Assembly (NCBI GenBank): GCA_910588375.1
Contig: CAJUQA010000028.1
Location: forward strand, 1 to 24,551
DNA length: 24,551 bases
Origin: an uncultured Odoribacter sp.
GTDB lineage: Bacteria > Bacteroidota > Bacteroidia > Bacteroidales > Marinifilaceae
Reading direction: 5' to 3'
Part shown: one piece after another, positions 1 to 7,377 of the stretch
How positions within the stretch are numbered: position 1 is the first letter of the stretch
How the letters are laid out: every line of letters begins with the position of its first letter
The notes under the pieces: model-generated
Databases searched by the model: none
The model's input: only the letters and a program-made list of their open reading frames with translations
Told to the model about the DNA's origin: nothing
Made by a program: the position numbers and the translations under genes

Positions 1-40
1 GTACTGCCTTTACCGGTGGGAGAGTAGGTAGGCGCCGAAT
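1..40 (+). rRNA. rrf: 5S ribosomal RNA, 3' end (partial)
   Basis: The first ~40 bases read as the 3' arm of a bacterial 5S rRNA: a GTACTGCC start, then GGTGGGAGAGTAGGT and a closing GGCGCC-like strand. A strong terminator follows at once. The 5' part lies outside the window. The call rests on motif recognition only; the exact 3' end is uncertain by a few bases. Confidence 0.75.
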
Positions 41-47
41 TTTGAGA

Positions 48-79
48 GAGAGTCATTGGAAGGTGACTCTCTTTTTTTT
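48..79 (+). terminator. Intrinsic terminator of the rRNA operon
   Basis: GAGAGTCA (48-55) pairs perfectly with TGACTCTC (64-71) across an 8-nt loop and is followed by eight T residues (72-79). It lies just after the 5S rRNA and is a textbook Rho-independent terminator. Confidence 0.85.
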
Positions 80-124
80 GTGTCTTTTCAATGCGGGAGG
101 AGATGCGGCAGGGAACGGGGGGAT

Positions 125-164
125 AAAAAAGCTATGCTTTTCGTAGTAAAAAGCATAGCTTTTT
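125..164 (-). terminator. A/T-flanked hairpin terminator, probably for nadE
   Basis: The arms AAAAAGCTATGCTTTT and AAAAGCATAGCTTTTT flank the 6-nt loop CGTAGT. The A-run on one side and T-run on the other would let it act in both directions. The rRNA operon already has its own terminator, so this one most likely ends the minus-strand nadE transcript, whose stop codon is about 70 bp away. Confidence 0.7.
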
Positions 165-233
165 GCCTTAAAAACCTGTCCTTTTTTCTTCGGAAAACAT
201 AGGGAGGATTTTTCAGGCTTTTTTACAGCCCTA

Positions 234-1802
234 TCAAAAAGGCATGCGTCTGCCGGAACCGAAGGCTTTAGGACTCATTTTGAGAATGGGAGGACATTGA
301 GCCCTTTTATAATTATTGAATTCAACCATCCCGATAATTTTTCGGGTAAGTTCTGGGGTAAATCCTTGTTTGATAATCTCTTCTTCCGACAAATTCTTTT
401 CAATGTATAGCATTAAAATTCGGTCTAAGGTTGGATAATCAGGTAAAGAATCCTGGTCCTTTTGGCCCGGACGTAATTCTGCGGAAGGGGCTTTGGTTAT
501 CGTATTTTCCGGAATGATGCTTTTCTTTTGATTAATATCTTGCGCTAATTTATATACATCGGTTTTATACACATCTCCAATTACTGACAAAGAGCCGCAC
601 AGGTCGCCATAAAGGGTTCCGTATCCTACCGCAGCTTCACTTTTGTTGGATGTGTTGAGAGCAATATATCCGAATTTATTAGACATGGCCATCACTAACA
701 TTCCCCGTGTGCGGGATTGTATATTTTCTTCGGCGACATTGAATGGCAAGTCTTTGAATAAAGGATGCAGCTGTTGGATATAGCTTTCGTAAATGGGTTT
801 AATGGGAATCGTTTCATAGGGCATGCCGATGTTTTCTGCTAAATCGCGGGCATCTTTCACGGAGTGATCGGTTGAAAATTCAGAAGGCATAAGCAGACCG
901 AAGACATTTTCTTTACCCAATGCTTCGGCAGTTAAAGCTGCAACGACAGCCGAATCGATGCCGCCTGACAATCCCAGTATCGCTTTTGTAAATCCGTGTT
1001 TATAGAAGTAATCCCGGATGCCGTGTACCAATGCCTTGTGGATAGATGCGATATGGTTATTTTGAGGTCGCTTTATAGCGGGACTTGCGTTAATTTGTTG
1101 GGTATCCAGAATGAAAAAATCCTCTTCAAATTCTTTCAGTTGCCGGATTAATTCTCCTTTCGGATTAAATACCATGGAATTTCCATCCAATAGGATGGAT
1201 GTACTTCCTCCGGTGGGATTGGTTGAGATAACCGTTTTGGCATTTTTTTTAGCTATGGAAGAAAAAATGCGGTGGCGGTTATTCTGGCTTTCTGTAGTGA
1301 AAGGAGAGAGACCGATATGAATGATCAGGTGGTCAGTCTTTTCAATGAATTCTGATTCATATTCGTCAAAAAGGATGCGCAGATTCTGATTTTTATATCG
1401 TATGGGCTGGTTGTCTTCTCCGGCGACAAAATAACGGCTTTCACTGAAAATATCGTAATCACTGAGTACGGTTTTGTGTACGCCGTCCGTAACTTCTCCG
1501 TTTTGGATAAAGTAGGCGGAGTTATACATGATTCCGGTTTGGGAATCTAAATTGGGTCCACCGATAATGGCAGCCATGGAGCCGCAGGCTGCGGCTAACT
1601 TTTCGATATATAAACGGCATTCGCTGATAAATTGTTCTTTTTCTAATAGATCCTGGGGAAAAGGGCCACAAATAGCCAATTCCGGAAATATAATCAGGTC
1701 CGCTCCGGCGGTCTTGGCTTTTTCTATGGCTTGAAGCATAATCTCTTGGTTTTTGCCAGGTTTACCTGTGAAATAGTTTAGCTGAGGAAGAGCGATGCGC
1801 AT
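234..1802 (-). CDS. nadE: NAD+ synthetase, glutamine-dependent type, with degenerate glutaminase domain
   Basis: This 522-aa protein performs the last step of NAD biosynthesis, the ATP-dependent amidation of deamido-NAD in the cytosol. The N-terminal nitrilase-like domain (about 1-235) keeps the Glu of FPELAICG (Glu41) and the Lys of HKTVL (Lys110). Where glutamine-dependent family members have the CED nucleophile motif, it reads LRILFDEYE, with Phe at about 145, and a stretch of about 15 residues seems to be missing. The C-terminal synthetase domain (about 250-522) has an intact ATP pyrophosphatase loop SGGIDS (279-284) and the typical C-terminal SPKAFGSGRR. The likely outcome is a synthetase that uses free ammonia or gets it from another glutaminase. 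Family assignment is firm; loss of glutaminase activity is inferred from the missing Cys. It is divergent from gldB. Confidence 0.95.
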   Translation of the reverse strand: MRIALPQLNYFTGKPGKNQEIMLQAIEKAKTAGADLIIFPELAICGPFPQDLLEKEQFISECRLYIEKLAAACGSMAAIIGGPNLDSQTGIMYNSAYFIQNGEVTDGVHKTVLSDYDIFSESRYFVAGEDNQPIRYKNQNLRILFDEYESEFIEKTDHLIIHIGLSPFTTESQNNRHRIFSSIAKKNAKTVISTNPTGGSTSILLDGNSMVFNPKGELIRQLKEFEEDFFILDTQQINASPAIKRPQNNHIASIHKALVHGIRDYFYKHGFTKAILGLSGGIDSAVVAALTAEALGKENVFGLLMPSEFSTDHSVKDARDLAENIGMPYETIPIKPIYESYIQQLHPLFKDLPFNVAEENIQSRTRGMLVMAMSNKFGYIALNTSNKSEAAVGYGTLYGDLCGSLSVIGDVYKTDVYKLAQDINQKKSIIPENTITKAPSAELRPGQKDQDSLPDYPTLDRILMLYIEKNLSEEEIIKQGFTPELTRKIIGMVEFNNYKRAQCPPILKMSPKAFGSGRRMPF

Positions 1803-1954
1803 GATAATGAGATTTAGAAACCGGAATATTGTTTTAAATAAAATAAATTACAGTGTAGTTGTGGTCAAATAAATTTGATATGCCTCCAACTTGCACTATC
1901 TTTGCAAAATAAGCAACCTTGGGCAAGATTCAGACGGGCTGATACAGTTGCGGG
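1803..1954. other. Divergent intergenic region between nadE and gldB
   Basis: This AT-rich 152-bp spacer holds a good plus-strand promoter at 1874-1904, annotated separately. No equally clear minus-strand promoter for nadE is visible, although AT-rich candidates exist. No coding potential or RNA gene was recognised. Confidence 0.6.
1874..1904 (+). promoter_or_regulatory. Bacteroidota-type promoter for gldB
   Basis: A -33 element TTTG (1874-1877) and a -7 element TATCTTTG (1897-1904) are separated by 19 bp. This matches the known Bacteroidota primary sigma-factor consensus TTTG-N19-21-TAnnTTTG. It lies about 50 bp before the gldB start. Confidence 0.65.
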
Positions 1955-3004
1955 ATGCGTTATTTGACATCAAAAATACGATTTTTAGAATCAAATGGAA
2001 TAAAAAGTAAGGTGAAGTTTAAAATCATTGGAATAATTTTTTTGGGATTTATCTGGGCTTGTCATTCTGGTCGTAAATCTGTTGAAAGAGGAGAGGGGGT
2101 GGAAATTGTCCGTTTTGACCGGCATTTGTTTGCATTGAATCATGCCTCTCCGGATGTTCAAAGTATGGATGCCCGGGATCTTGTTTTTTTCAGACTGTAT
2201 GTGGAAGGTGTATTACAGTTGGGGAAGGCGGATGATCCTGAATTGCAGGAGCTTTTATCTTTGTTTTTGCAGGACAGTATTATCGGGGAGGTATATGACA
2301 GTGTGGCATTGAAATATCCGGATATGCGTTTGCAGGAGAAAGAACTTTCCGAAGCGTTTCATAATTATAGGAAATATTTTCCGGAGAAGGGTGTTCCGGA
2401 AGTCTATACCTATATTTCCGGTTTCAACCAGTCGGTTGTGGTAGACAGCAATTTAATCGGAATAAGTCTGGATAATTATTTGGGAGAGGATTGTGTATTT
2501 TATAAAATGTTGGCCACACCGATACCCCGTTATATAACCCGTCGCATGACGGAAGATGAAATTGTGCGGGATGCTCTGTATGGATGGTTGAATGCGGAGT
2601 ATCCTTTTCGTCCCGGCCATTTGGATTTATTGAGTGGCATTATTTATCAGGGAAAAATCATATATTTTCTGGAAAAATTATTGCCTGATTATGAAAAAGA
2701 GCGACTCTTTGGCTATACTCCGGAGCAGTTGGAATGGTGCAGAAACAGTGAAGGCAGTATTTGGGCGTTTATGGTAGATAATGAATATCTTTTTGAGAAT
2801 CAGCAGATGCTTTTTCGTAAATATCTGAATGAGGCTCCTTTCAGTTCCGGTATGCCGCCGGAGTCTCCTGGGAAAGCGGTTGTATGGTGCGGGTATCAGA
2901 TTGTTCGGGAGTATGTTCGTAAAAAAGGTTGTACGTTACAGGAGTTGATGGAGGAACAGGATTATCATAAAATATTGAGAGGGGCTGCGTATAGACCTTC
3001 GTGA
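1955..3004 (+). CDS. gldB: GldB-like lipoprotein (gliding motility/T9SS-associated family)
   Basis: This 349-aa protein has a hydrophobic signal segment (KIIGIIFLGFIWAC) ending in a lipobox-like Cys36, so it is probably a membrane-anchored lipoprotein facing the periplasm. The body, with RFDRHLFAL near the N-terminus, YISGFNQSVVVDSNLIGISLDNYLG in the middle and RPGHLDLLSGIIYQGKIIYFLE later, matches my recollection of the GldB family. GldB is needed for gliding in Flavobacterium; in Bacteroidales, which mostly do not glide, its role is unclear. No HExxH metalloprotease motif is seen. The ATG at 1955 gives an unusually long, charged n-region; a GTG at 2012 (codon 20) would give a shorter, more typical signal peptide. 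The cyclo-ligase gene follows after 18 bp, suggesting an operon. Confidence 0.8.
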   Translation: MRYLTSKIRFLESNGIKSKVKFKIIGIIFLGFIWACHSGRKSVERGEGVEIVRFDRHLFALNHASPDVQSMDARDLVFFRLYVEGVLQLGKADDPELQELLSLFLQDSIIGEVYDSVALKYPDMRLQEKELSEAFHNYRKYFPEKGVPEVYTYISGFNQSVVVDSNLIGISLDNYLGEDCVFYKMLATPIPRYITRRMTEDEIVRDALYGWLNAEYPFRPGHLDLLSGIIYQGKIIYFLEKLLPDYEKERLFGYTPEQLEWCRNSEGSIWAFMVDNEYLFENQQMLFRKYLNEAPFSSGMPPESPGKAVVWCGYQIVREYVRKKGCTLQELMEEQDYHKILRGAAYRPS

Positions 3005-3022
3005 TTTTTGTAAGTTCGGAAT

Positions 3023-3553
3023 ATGGATAAGAGAGAATTGAGACGACAGATCCGTCAACTTAAAAGTTTATATTCTCCGGAAGAGAAACGGAGGCTTTCG
3101 TCGGCTATTATGGAGCGACTTGAAAGTAACGGGCATTTTGTTGCAGCCCGATGGGTGCTTTGTTATTGGTCTATGGAGGATGAAGTGTGTACTCATGATT
3201 TTGTGAGGAAATGGTTTGGAAAGAAGCATATTTTGTTACCGAGTGTGCGGGGAGAAGAGATGGAAGTAAAGCTTTTTTGCGGAGAGGAGCATTTATATCC
3301 GGGAGAAGGTTATGCGATACCGGAACCGGAGGGTGAGCGTTTTACTGCATACGATAAAATAGATTTGGTTATTGTTCCGGGAATGGCTTTTGACAGTTCG
3401 GGGAATCGTCTGGGCAGAGGGAAGGGGTATTATGACCGATTCCTGAAAAATTGCCGGGCGTATAAAATCGGAGTTTGTTTCCCTTTTCAGTTTGTGGAGG
3501 ATGTGATACCTACCGATGTCTTGGATGTGCCGATGGATGAAATAATAAAATAA
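3023..3553 (+). CDS. 5-formyltetrahydrofolate cyclo-ligase
   Basis: This 176-aa cytosolic enzyme converts 5-formyltetrahydrofolate to 5,10-methenyltetrahydrofolate using ATP, returning a stored folate form to one-carbon metabolism. The N-terminus (MDKRELRRQIRQLKSLYSPE) is the basic helix typical of the family. DLVIVPGMAFD leads into the family signature LGRGKGYYDRFL (about 131-142), which forms the nucleotide-binding loop. The length is normal to slightly short. It starts 18 bp after gldB on the same strand and ends in a strong hairpin terminator, so gldB and this gene probably share a transcript. Confidence 0.93.
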   Translation: MDKRELRRQIRQLKSLYSPEEKRRLSSAIMERLESNGHFVAARWVLCYWSMEDEVCTHDFVRKWFGKKHILLPSVRGEEMEVKLFCGEEHLYPGEGYAIPEPEGERFTAYDKIDLVIVPGMAFDSSGNRLGRGKGYYDRFLKNCRAYKIGVCFPFQFVEDVIPTDVLDVPMDEIIK

Positions 3554-3583
3554 AAGCGGTTTGAAATTCAAACCGCTTTTATT
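3552..3583. terminator. Bidirectional terminator between convergent genes
   Basis: AAAAGCGGTTTG (3552-3563) and CAAACCGCTTTT (3569-3580) form a perfect 12-bp stem with a 5-nt loop. There are A residues on the left and T residues on the right. It separates the plus-strand cyclo-ligase from the minus-strand ferredoxin and can serve both. Confidence 0.88.
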
Positions 3584-3598
3584 TTGCTTTATGATAAA

Positions 3599-3769
3599 TT
3601 AAGCCTGTTTGATCGCTTCAACCGGACAAACTCCTGCGCAAGTACCACATTCTGTGCAAGCATCCGGATCAATTTGATAGTGATCAGCACCCATAGAGAT
3701 TGCTCCTACCGGGCATTCTCCTTCACATGTACCACAAGTAATACAATCATCAGATATAACGTAAGCCAT
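3599..3769 (-). CDS. 2[4Fe-4S] ferredoxin
   Basis: Translating the reverse strand from the ATG (complement of 3767-3769) to TAA (complement of 3599-3601) gives 56 aa. Two cluster-binding motifs are complete: CITCGTCEGECP (Cys 9, 12, 15, 19) and CTECGTCAGVCP (Cys 38, 41, 44, 48). This is the classic bacterial or clostridial ferredoxin, a soluble low-potential electron carrier for anaerobic metabolism such as pyruvate:ferredoxin oxidoreductase or hydrogenase. Length and Cys spacing are fully typical. It is convergent with the cyclo-ligase gene and shares its terminator. A possible -7 box lies just upstream on its strand. Confidence 0.95.
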   Translation of the reverse strand: MAYVISDDCITCGTCEGECPVGAISMGADHYQIDPDACTECGTCAGVCPVEAIKQA

Positions 3770-3799
3770 TTTCAAAAAGTTTTATTGATTAATAATGGC

Positions 3800-3807
3800 C
3801 AAAAGTA
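3800..3807 (-). promoter_or_regulatory. Possible -7 box of the ferredoxin promoter
   Basis: On the minus strand this reads TACTTTTG, matching the Bacteroidota -7 consensus TAnnTTTG, about 30 bp before the ferredoxin ATG. No clear TTTG -33 element is present at the right distance, so the call is tentative. Confidence 0.35.
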
Positions 3808-3893
3808 TAACCAATATTTGAAAGAAAAAAGATTTGGGTATAAAAAAGTTTGCTGTAACCTTGCCTTGTGTCCTGCGTAGATAGTTTGCATGG

Positions 3894-3961
3894 AGGGTAC
3901 CTTTGGAATGCAGTGTCTTTCCCAATATACACACACAACAATACTGCAATCGAGGTACCCT
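3894..3961. repeat. Nested inverted repeats (possible structured RNA or binding site)
   Basis: AGGGTACC (3894-3901) is the exact reverse complement of GGTACCCT (3954-3961). Inside it TGCAGT (3909-3914) pairs with ACTGCA (3943-3948). The two nested stems form a bulged hairpin around a 28-nt loop rich in ACACAC. It lies upstream of the target-gene promoter, so it is not part of that leader unless transcription starts earlier. Function unknown. Confidence 0.45.
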
Positions 3962-4017
3962 TTCGGTTTGTATGTATGTGATAGAATGCGAAATGTATTA
4001 AAAAATGTAATTTATTG

Positions 4018-4048
4018 TTTGTATATTGATTTTTAATCAATAATTTTG
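4018..4048 (+). promoter_or_regulatory. Bacteroidota-type promoter for the DGR target gene
   Basis: The TTTG -33 element (4018-4021) and TAATTTTG -7 element (4041-4048) are spaced exactly 19 bp. An inverted repeat TTGATTTTTAATCAA (4026-4040) lies between the two boxes and could be an operator. The predicted leader is about 150-160 nt long. Confidence 0.6.
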
Positions 4049-4060
4049 TGTTGTTGTGTG

Positions 4061-4097
4061 TAGATAAAAACTCCGTCGTGTTAGGAGTTTCTATTTT
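4061..4097 (+). terminator. Leader hairpin resembling an attenuator
   Basis: AAACTCC (4068-4074) and GGAGTTT (4084-4090) form a 7-bp stem with a 9-nt loop. Flanking TAGAT/CTA bases may extend it, and a short T-run (CTATTTTT) follows. It lies just after the predicted transcription start of the target gene, so it could end some transcripts early. The stem is short; read-through control is inference. Confidence 0.4.
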
Positions 4098-4212
4098 TCC
4101 ACAGTTTAATAAATCCCGTTAGATGATATATGATTGGGAATCACGACTATACCAATTGTTTGCTATCGGGGAGGTAAAGAAAGGAAAGGAATATTAATAC
4201 AAAATTGATTTC

Positions 4213-7200
4213 ATGATGAGACAGTCAGGAAAAAGGGGAGGTAAGTGGAAATATCTCTCTTCTAAATTGCGAAGGCCGGTTTGGATAATGTTGCTGGCCA
4301 TCGGCTTGGTTTTATCCGGTTTTGAAAGCCGGGCGAATTATATTCGGATAGATGGGGTGGTCTCGGTTTCTGTTTCTCCTTCATCGGCCGATACATTGAT
4401 TTTGAGTTTCCCTTTAAAATGGGAGAATTCTTGGCGTGATGCGTTCAATTGGGATGCAGCCTGGATATTTTTCAAATACAAGGTGGCTAACGGCGATTGG
4501 AATCATGTAAATTTGGCGGAGGCCGGGCATGTATTTAGCGGTGGTAGCGACAAGTATGCTTTTATGACAGGAAAAACGGGCAGTAATGTTGTGGGGTTGT
4601 TTGTGATGAGAGCTGAGGAAAAAGTTGGTCCGGTGGTGTTGAATTGCCAGGTGAAATGCCATAAGAGTGCTTTGGGCGGAATGACACCGGAAAAATTTGA
4701 AAATAACGAAGCATTTATTCTGGCTCAGGGTATAGAGATGGTGTATGTTCCTTATGGAGCTTATGCCTTGGGAGACGGTACATGTTTGAACGGTTTTGCC
4801 GGTTCTTCCGATAATTCACCTGCTATTATTGACAGCGAGGATGCTTTAAGTAATGCGACAATGACCCGGGTACTTCCGGTGACTAACGGAGGGGTCAGTG
4901 GTACGGGTGTATCTTTGGCTGCCACCTATCCAAAAGGTTATCAGGGATTTTATGTGATGAAATATGAGGTCAGCCAGGAGCAGTATGTTGCTTTTCTGAA
5001 TACGTTGAAGAAGACGGAGCAGAAGGCGCGGGTTGATTGGTGTGACGATCAGACCAAAGCGGGGAAATATATTTTCGGCGATCCTAATTTCCCAACAGCC
5101 CGTAACGGAATTATTCTGAATGTGCCTGCGACGACATCTTCTACGGCGATATTTGCCAATAATTTTACGAACGATACGAAATATGCACAGGATAATGACG
5201 GTAAGACGATAGCTTGTAATTATCTTTCTCCGGAGGATATGATTGCGTATTGTTGTTGGGCTGGATTGCGTCCGATGAGTGAAATGGAGTATGAAAAGGC
5301 CAGCCGTCCTCTTTATCCGGAGACTTCGGTGCCCGGAGGATATGCCTGGAATACGGCTACTTCACCTTCCAATGTGACGGGAGTCAATAATGGAGGAAAA
5401 AATACGGAAGTTCCTTCGAATACGTCCAATGCTAATTACGGTCATGGAATTGACGGGCCTGTACGTTGCGGTTCTTTTGCTACAAGTACTTCTACGGCGG
5501 AGTCTGCCGGTGCGACGTTCTGGGGAGTTATGGAAATGAGTGGTAATCTAAAGGAAATGTGTTATAGTGTGGCTGCCGGTAGTGTGTTTAATGGTACGGT
5601 TTTAGGGGATGGGACTTATTTAACGAATAAATGGAATGCGGCTGCAGGGAATATCGGTGTGCGGGGAGGAGGCTTTATGAGTGGGAAGGATTTTTTGAGG
5701 ACTTCCGACAGAAGTGAGATGACAGGGTATTTTGCCAATATGACACAGCGGGACAGTACAGTGACGTTTCGTGGGGTTCGGCCTGTGGCGGAAGCAGTGA
5801 CACCGGGTTCTATTGTTGTAAAGGATGAGAATAATCAAACGACAACGTATGCTTGTTTGAATGCGGTTACTACAATTCAGACGGATGTTCCTGCGTCGGT
5901 AGGTGTTCCGGGGATGACGTTTACTTATATGTGGTATGTGCAGGAGCAGGGGGGGAGTTGGACATTGATTCCCGGAGAGACCGGGGCATCATTGAATTAC
6001 AGTGATTTTGTAAATACGACAGCATCCAACAGGACCTATAAGTTTAAAAGGAAGGCGATTTGTCAGGTGGGAGAGGGTGTTTCAAATGAGTTGTCATTGA
6101 CTGTGCCGAATACTTCGTTTGAGGTGATTCCTCGTAATATTAGTTTGAATTCGGCGAATGCGGCGAGCAGTTTGATTACGGCAGGTGTAGCAACGCAAAA
6201 GAATGGTACGTATTCTTGGATTTTTAATAATAATCCGATTACTGATGCGACAAATATTGTTGCTGGTGCAAATACTGGTTCAAGTACTTACCGGGCTTCG
6301 AGAGATCATTTCGGTCCTGCACAATCAGTGGCAGGTTTGAAAACTGTGATTTGCCGTTATACAATAGGTAGTTGTAAGGCTGATTCGCTTGTGACGGTGG
6401 AAGTTGATCCATATAATAGTAATCCTTGTGGCGGACAGGTGTCTGTTTCGGATGCGGAAGGGCATACGTATGCTGTGGTACAAATTGGTGCACAGTGTTG
6501 GATGCAGGATAATATGAATATTGGAACGTTTGTTGGTATTTCTTCTGGTAATCCTTGGGTGTATGATGAGCCGGGTATTCAGAAGTGGTGTAATGGTGGA
6601 GGAAGTAATGGGTATGGAAGTAATGAGGCGAATTGTGATAAATATGGCGGTTTGTATGAATGGTGGGAAGTGGTTTGTGCCGGTCGTTGTACTCATATTA
6701 CTGATCCGAATATGACTGTGAATCAAGGTAGTTATGCTTCTTTTGAGGAGGCAGTGAAAGCAATTGAGCCGGATGTGGTTATGTCTCCTAATGGTCGATA
6801 TATAAAAGGTTTTTGCCCTAACGGTTGGCATTTACCGACGGATGAAGAGTGGAAGCAGTTGGAAATGTATTTAGGAATGAAGCGGTCGGTAGTAGATTTG
6901 GCTTATCCGAATGGGAATGCCAATAGTGGTTGGGGGCGTCAGGATGGTTCTCCAGCACAAGGAACTCGCATGAAGTCGGCTACGGATAATTGGAATGGTA
7001 CAAGTACAACAACAGCTGCGGATGACCGCGATAGATTCTACGGGCGCCCGCATGGCTATCGTAACCCGAGTGGCGGTGGTTTTTACGATCTCGGTACGCG
7101 AGCGGATTGGTGGAGTTCTTCTGTCGGTGGTACAGGTAGTTGGGAGCGAGCATTGAACAAGGGTTACACTTCGGTTTACCGGGACCCCAATGCGCGCTCG

Positions 7201-7233
7201 TACGGCTTTAGTGTCCGTTGTGTCAGGGATTAG
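4213..7233 (+). CDS. DGR target: secreted protein with FGE-like and Fib_succ_major C-type-lectin-like domains
   Basis: This 1006-aa protein has an N-terminal signal segment (about 20-42, VWIMLLAIGLVLSG). A formylglycine-generating-enzyme/sulfatase-modifying-type domain spans about 170-525, with VPYGAYALGDG, FYVMKYEVSQEQYVAFL, LRPMSEMEYEKAS, GVMEMSGNLKEM and FRGVRPV. Ig-like segments follow (about 530-740). The end is a Fib_succ_major paralogous domain (about 740-1006), with IGAQCWMQDNMN, CPNGWHLPTDEEWKQLE, WWSSS and GFSVRCVRD. Both end domains belong to C-type-lectin-like folds, the usual DGR target scaffold. The last 60 residues are the variable region. The protein probably sits at the cell surface and binds a ligand; an enzymatic role for the FGE-like domain is not supported. 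ATG codons at 4213 and 4216 are both usable. The accessory genes, cassette array and RT follow on the same strand. Confidence 0.9.
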   Translation: MMRQSGKRGGKWKYLSSKLRRPVWIMLLAIGLVLSGFESRANYIRIDGVVSVSVSPSSADTLILSFPLKWENSWRDAFNWDAAWIFFKYKVANGDWNHVNLAEAGHVFSGGSDKYAFMTGKTGSNVVGLFVMRAEEKVGPVVLNCQVKCHKSALGGMTPEKFENNEAFILAQGIEMVYVPYGAYALGDGTCLNGFAGSSDNSPAIIDSEDALSNATMTRVLPVTNGGVSGTGVSLAATYPKGYQGFYVMKYEVSQEQYVAFLNTLKKTEQKARVDWCDDQTKAGKYIFGDPNFPTARNGIILNVPATTSSTAIFANNFTNDTKYAQDNDGKTIACNYLSPEDMIAYCCWAGLRPMSEMEYEKASRPLYPETSVPGGYAWNTATSPSNVTGVNNGGKNTEVPSNTSNANYGHGIDGPVRCGSFATSTSTAESAGATFWGVMEMSGNLKEMCYSVAAGSVFNGTVLGDGTYLTNKWNAAAGNIGVRGGGFMSGKDFLRTSDRSEMTGYFANMTQRDSTVTFRGVRPVAEAVTPGSIVVKDENNQTTTYACLNAVTTIQTDVPASVGVPGMTFTYMWYVQEQGGSWTLIPGETGASLNYSDFVNTTASNRTYKFKRKAICQVGEGVSNELSLTVPNTSFEVIPRNISLNSANAASSLITAGVATQKNGTYSWIFNNNPITDATNIVAGANTGSSTYRASRDHFGPAQSVAGLKTVICRYTIGSCKADSLVTVEVDPYNSNPCGGQVSVSDAEGHTYAVVQIGAQCWMQDNMNIGTFVGISSGNPWVYDEPGIQKWCNGGGSNGYGSNEANCDKYGGLYEWWEVVCAGRCTHITDPNMTVNQGSYASFEEAVKAIEPDVVMSPNGRYIKGFCPNGWHLPTDEEWKQLEMYLGMKRSVVDLAYPNGNANSGWGRQDGSPAQGTRMKSATDNWNGTSTTTAADDRDRFYGRPHGYRNPSGGGFYDLGTRADWWSSSVGGTGSWERALNKGYTSVYRDPNARSYGFSVRCVRD
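7051..7230 (+). repeat. Variable region (VR) of the DGR target gene
   Basis: These last 60 codons before the stop are the only copy joined to a full-length gene. They align without gaps to six downstream 180-nt cassettes. The codons that differ most between copies are those for surface residues around YDLGTRAD, ERAL and VYRDPNA. The WWSSS, TSV and GFSVRCVR codons stay fixed. By eye, 7052-7083 equals cassette D, 7076-7121 equals E except one base, 7101-7183 equals F exactly, and 7184-7230 equals B except two bases. Confidence 0.85.
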
Positions 7234-7244
7234 TGTAGAGAATA

Positions 7245-7271
7245 ACGGCTGCCTTGTTTACGGGCAGCCGT
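7245..7271 (+). promoter_or_regulatory. Hairpin 14 nt past the VR; candidate target-recognition structure
   Basis: ACGGCTGCC (7245-7253) and GGCAGCCGT (7263-7271) form a perfect 9-bp stem with a 9-nt loop, starting just after the target stop codon. No T-run follows, so it is a poor intrinsic terminator. In the Bordetella phage DGR a DNA hairpin just downstream of VR promotes mutagenic homing. I saw no such hairpin directly after any of the six cassettes, which would help mark VR as recipient. Confidence 0.6.
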
Positions 7272-7277
7272 GCGGGA

Positions 7278-7377
7278 GGTGTTGATTATTTGGTTATTTG
7301 ACTATTTGGGGCGAAGCGAAGGGGTGGCGGCCAAAAGGCGGCGAAGCCGCCCGATTTTGAAAATAAAAAATTAAGAT
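7278..7377 (+). other. Spacer with TATTTG repeats and a GC-rich hairpin
   Basis: Three close TATTTG repeats (about 7285-7309) are followed by GGCGAAGCGAAGGGG. A GC-rich hairpin GGCGGC-GAA-GCCGCC (7337-7351) comes next, then CGATTTT. The hairpin could be a weak terminator between the target and the accessory genes. No clear promoter for the next gene was found. Confidence 0.45.

Larger units (their letters stand above)
3770..4212. other. 443-bp non-coding region upstream of the DGR target gene
   Basis: It holds the possible ferredoxin -7 box, a pair of nested inverted repeats (3894-3961), a good plus-strand promoter (4018-4048) and a leader hairpin (4061-4092), each listed separately. No convincing coding sequence is present; the short ORFs here have no recognisable product. 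The last 50 bp are purine-rich (GGGGAGGTAAAGAAAGG) and lead to the ATG at 4213. Confidence 0.6.

Noticed and set aside
3584..4040. Short ORFs at 3584-3880 (plus) and 3789-4040 (minus)
   Set aside because: The first overlaps the ferredoxin on the opposite strand. The second covers promoter and repeat sequences and its translation has no recognisable features.
4720..5790. Catalytic formylglycine-generating enzyme
   Set aside because: The fold motifs fit, but the protein is secreted, large and DGR-linked, and no sulfatase gene is nearby. I could not identify the active-site cysteine pair, so a binding scaffold is the safer reading.
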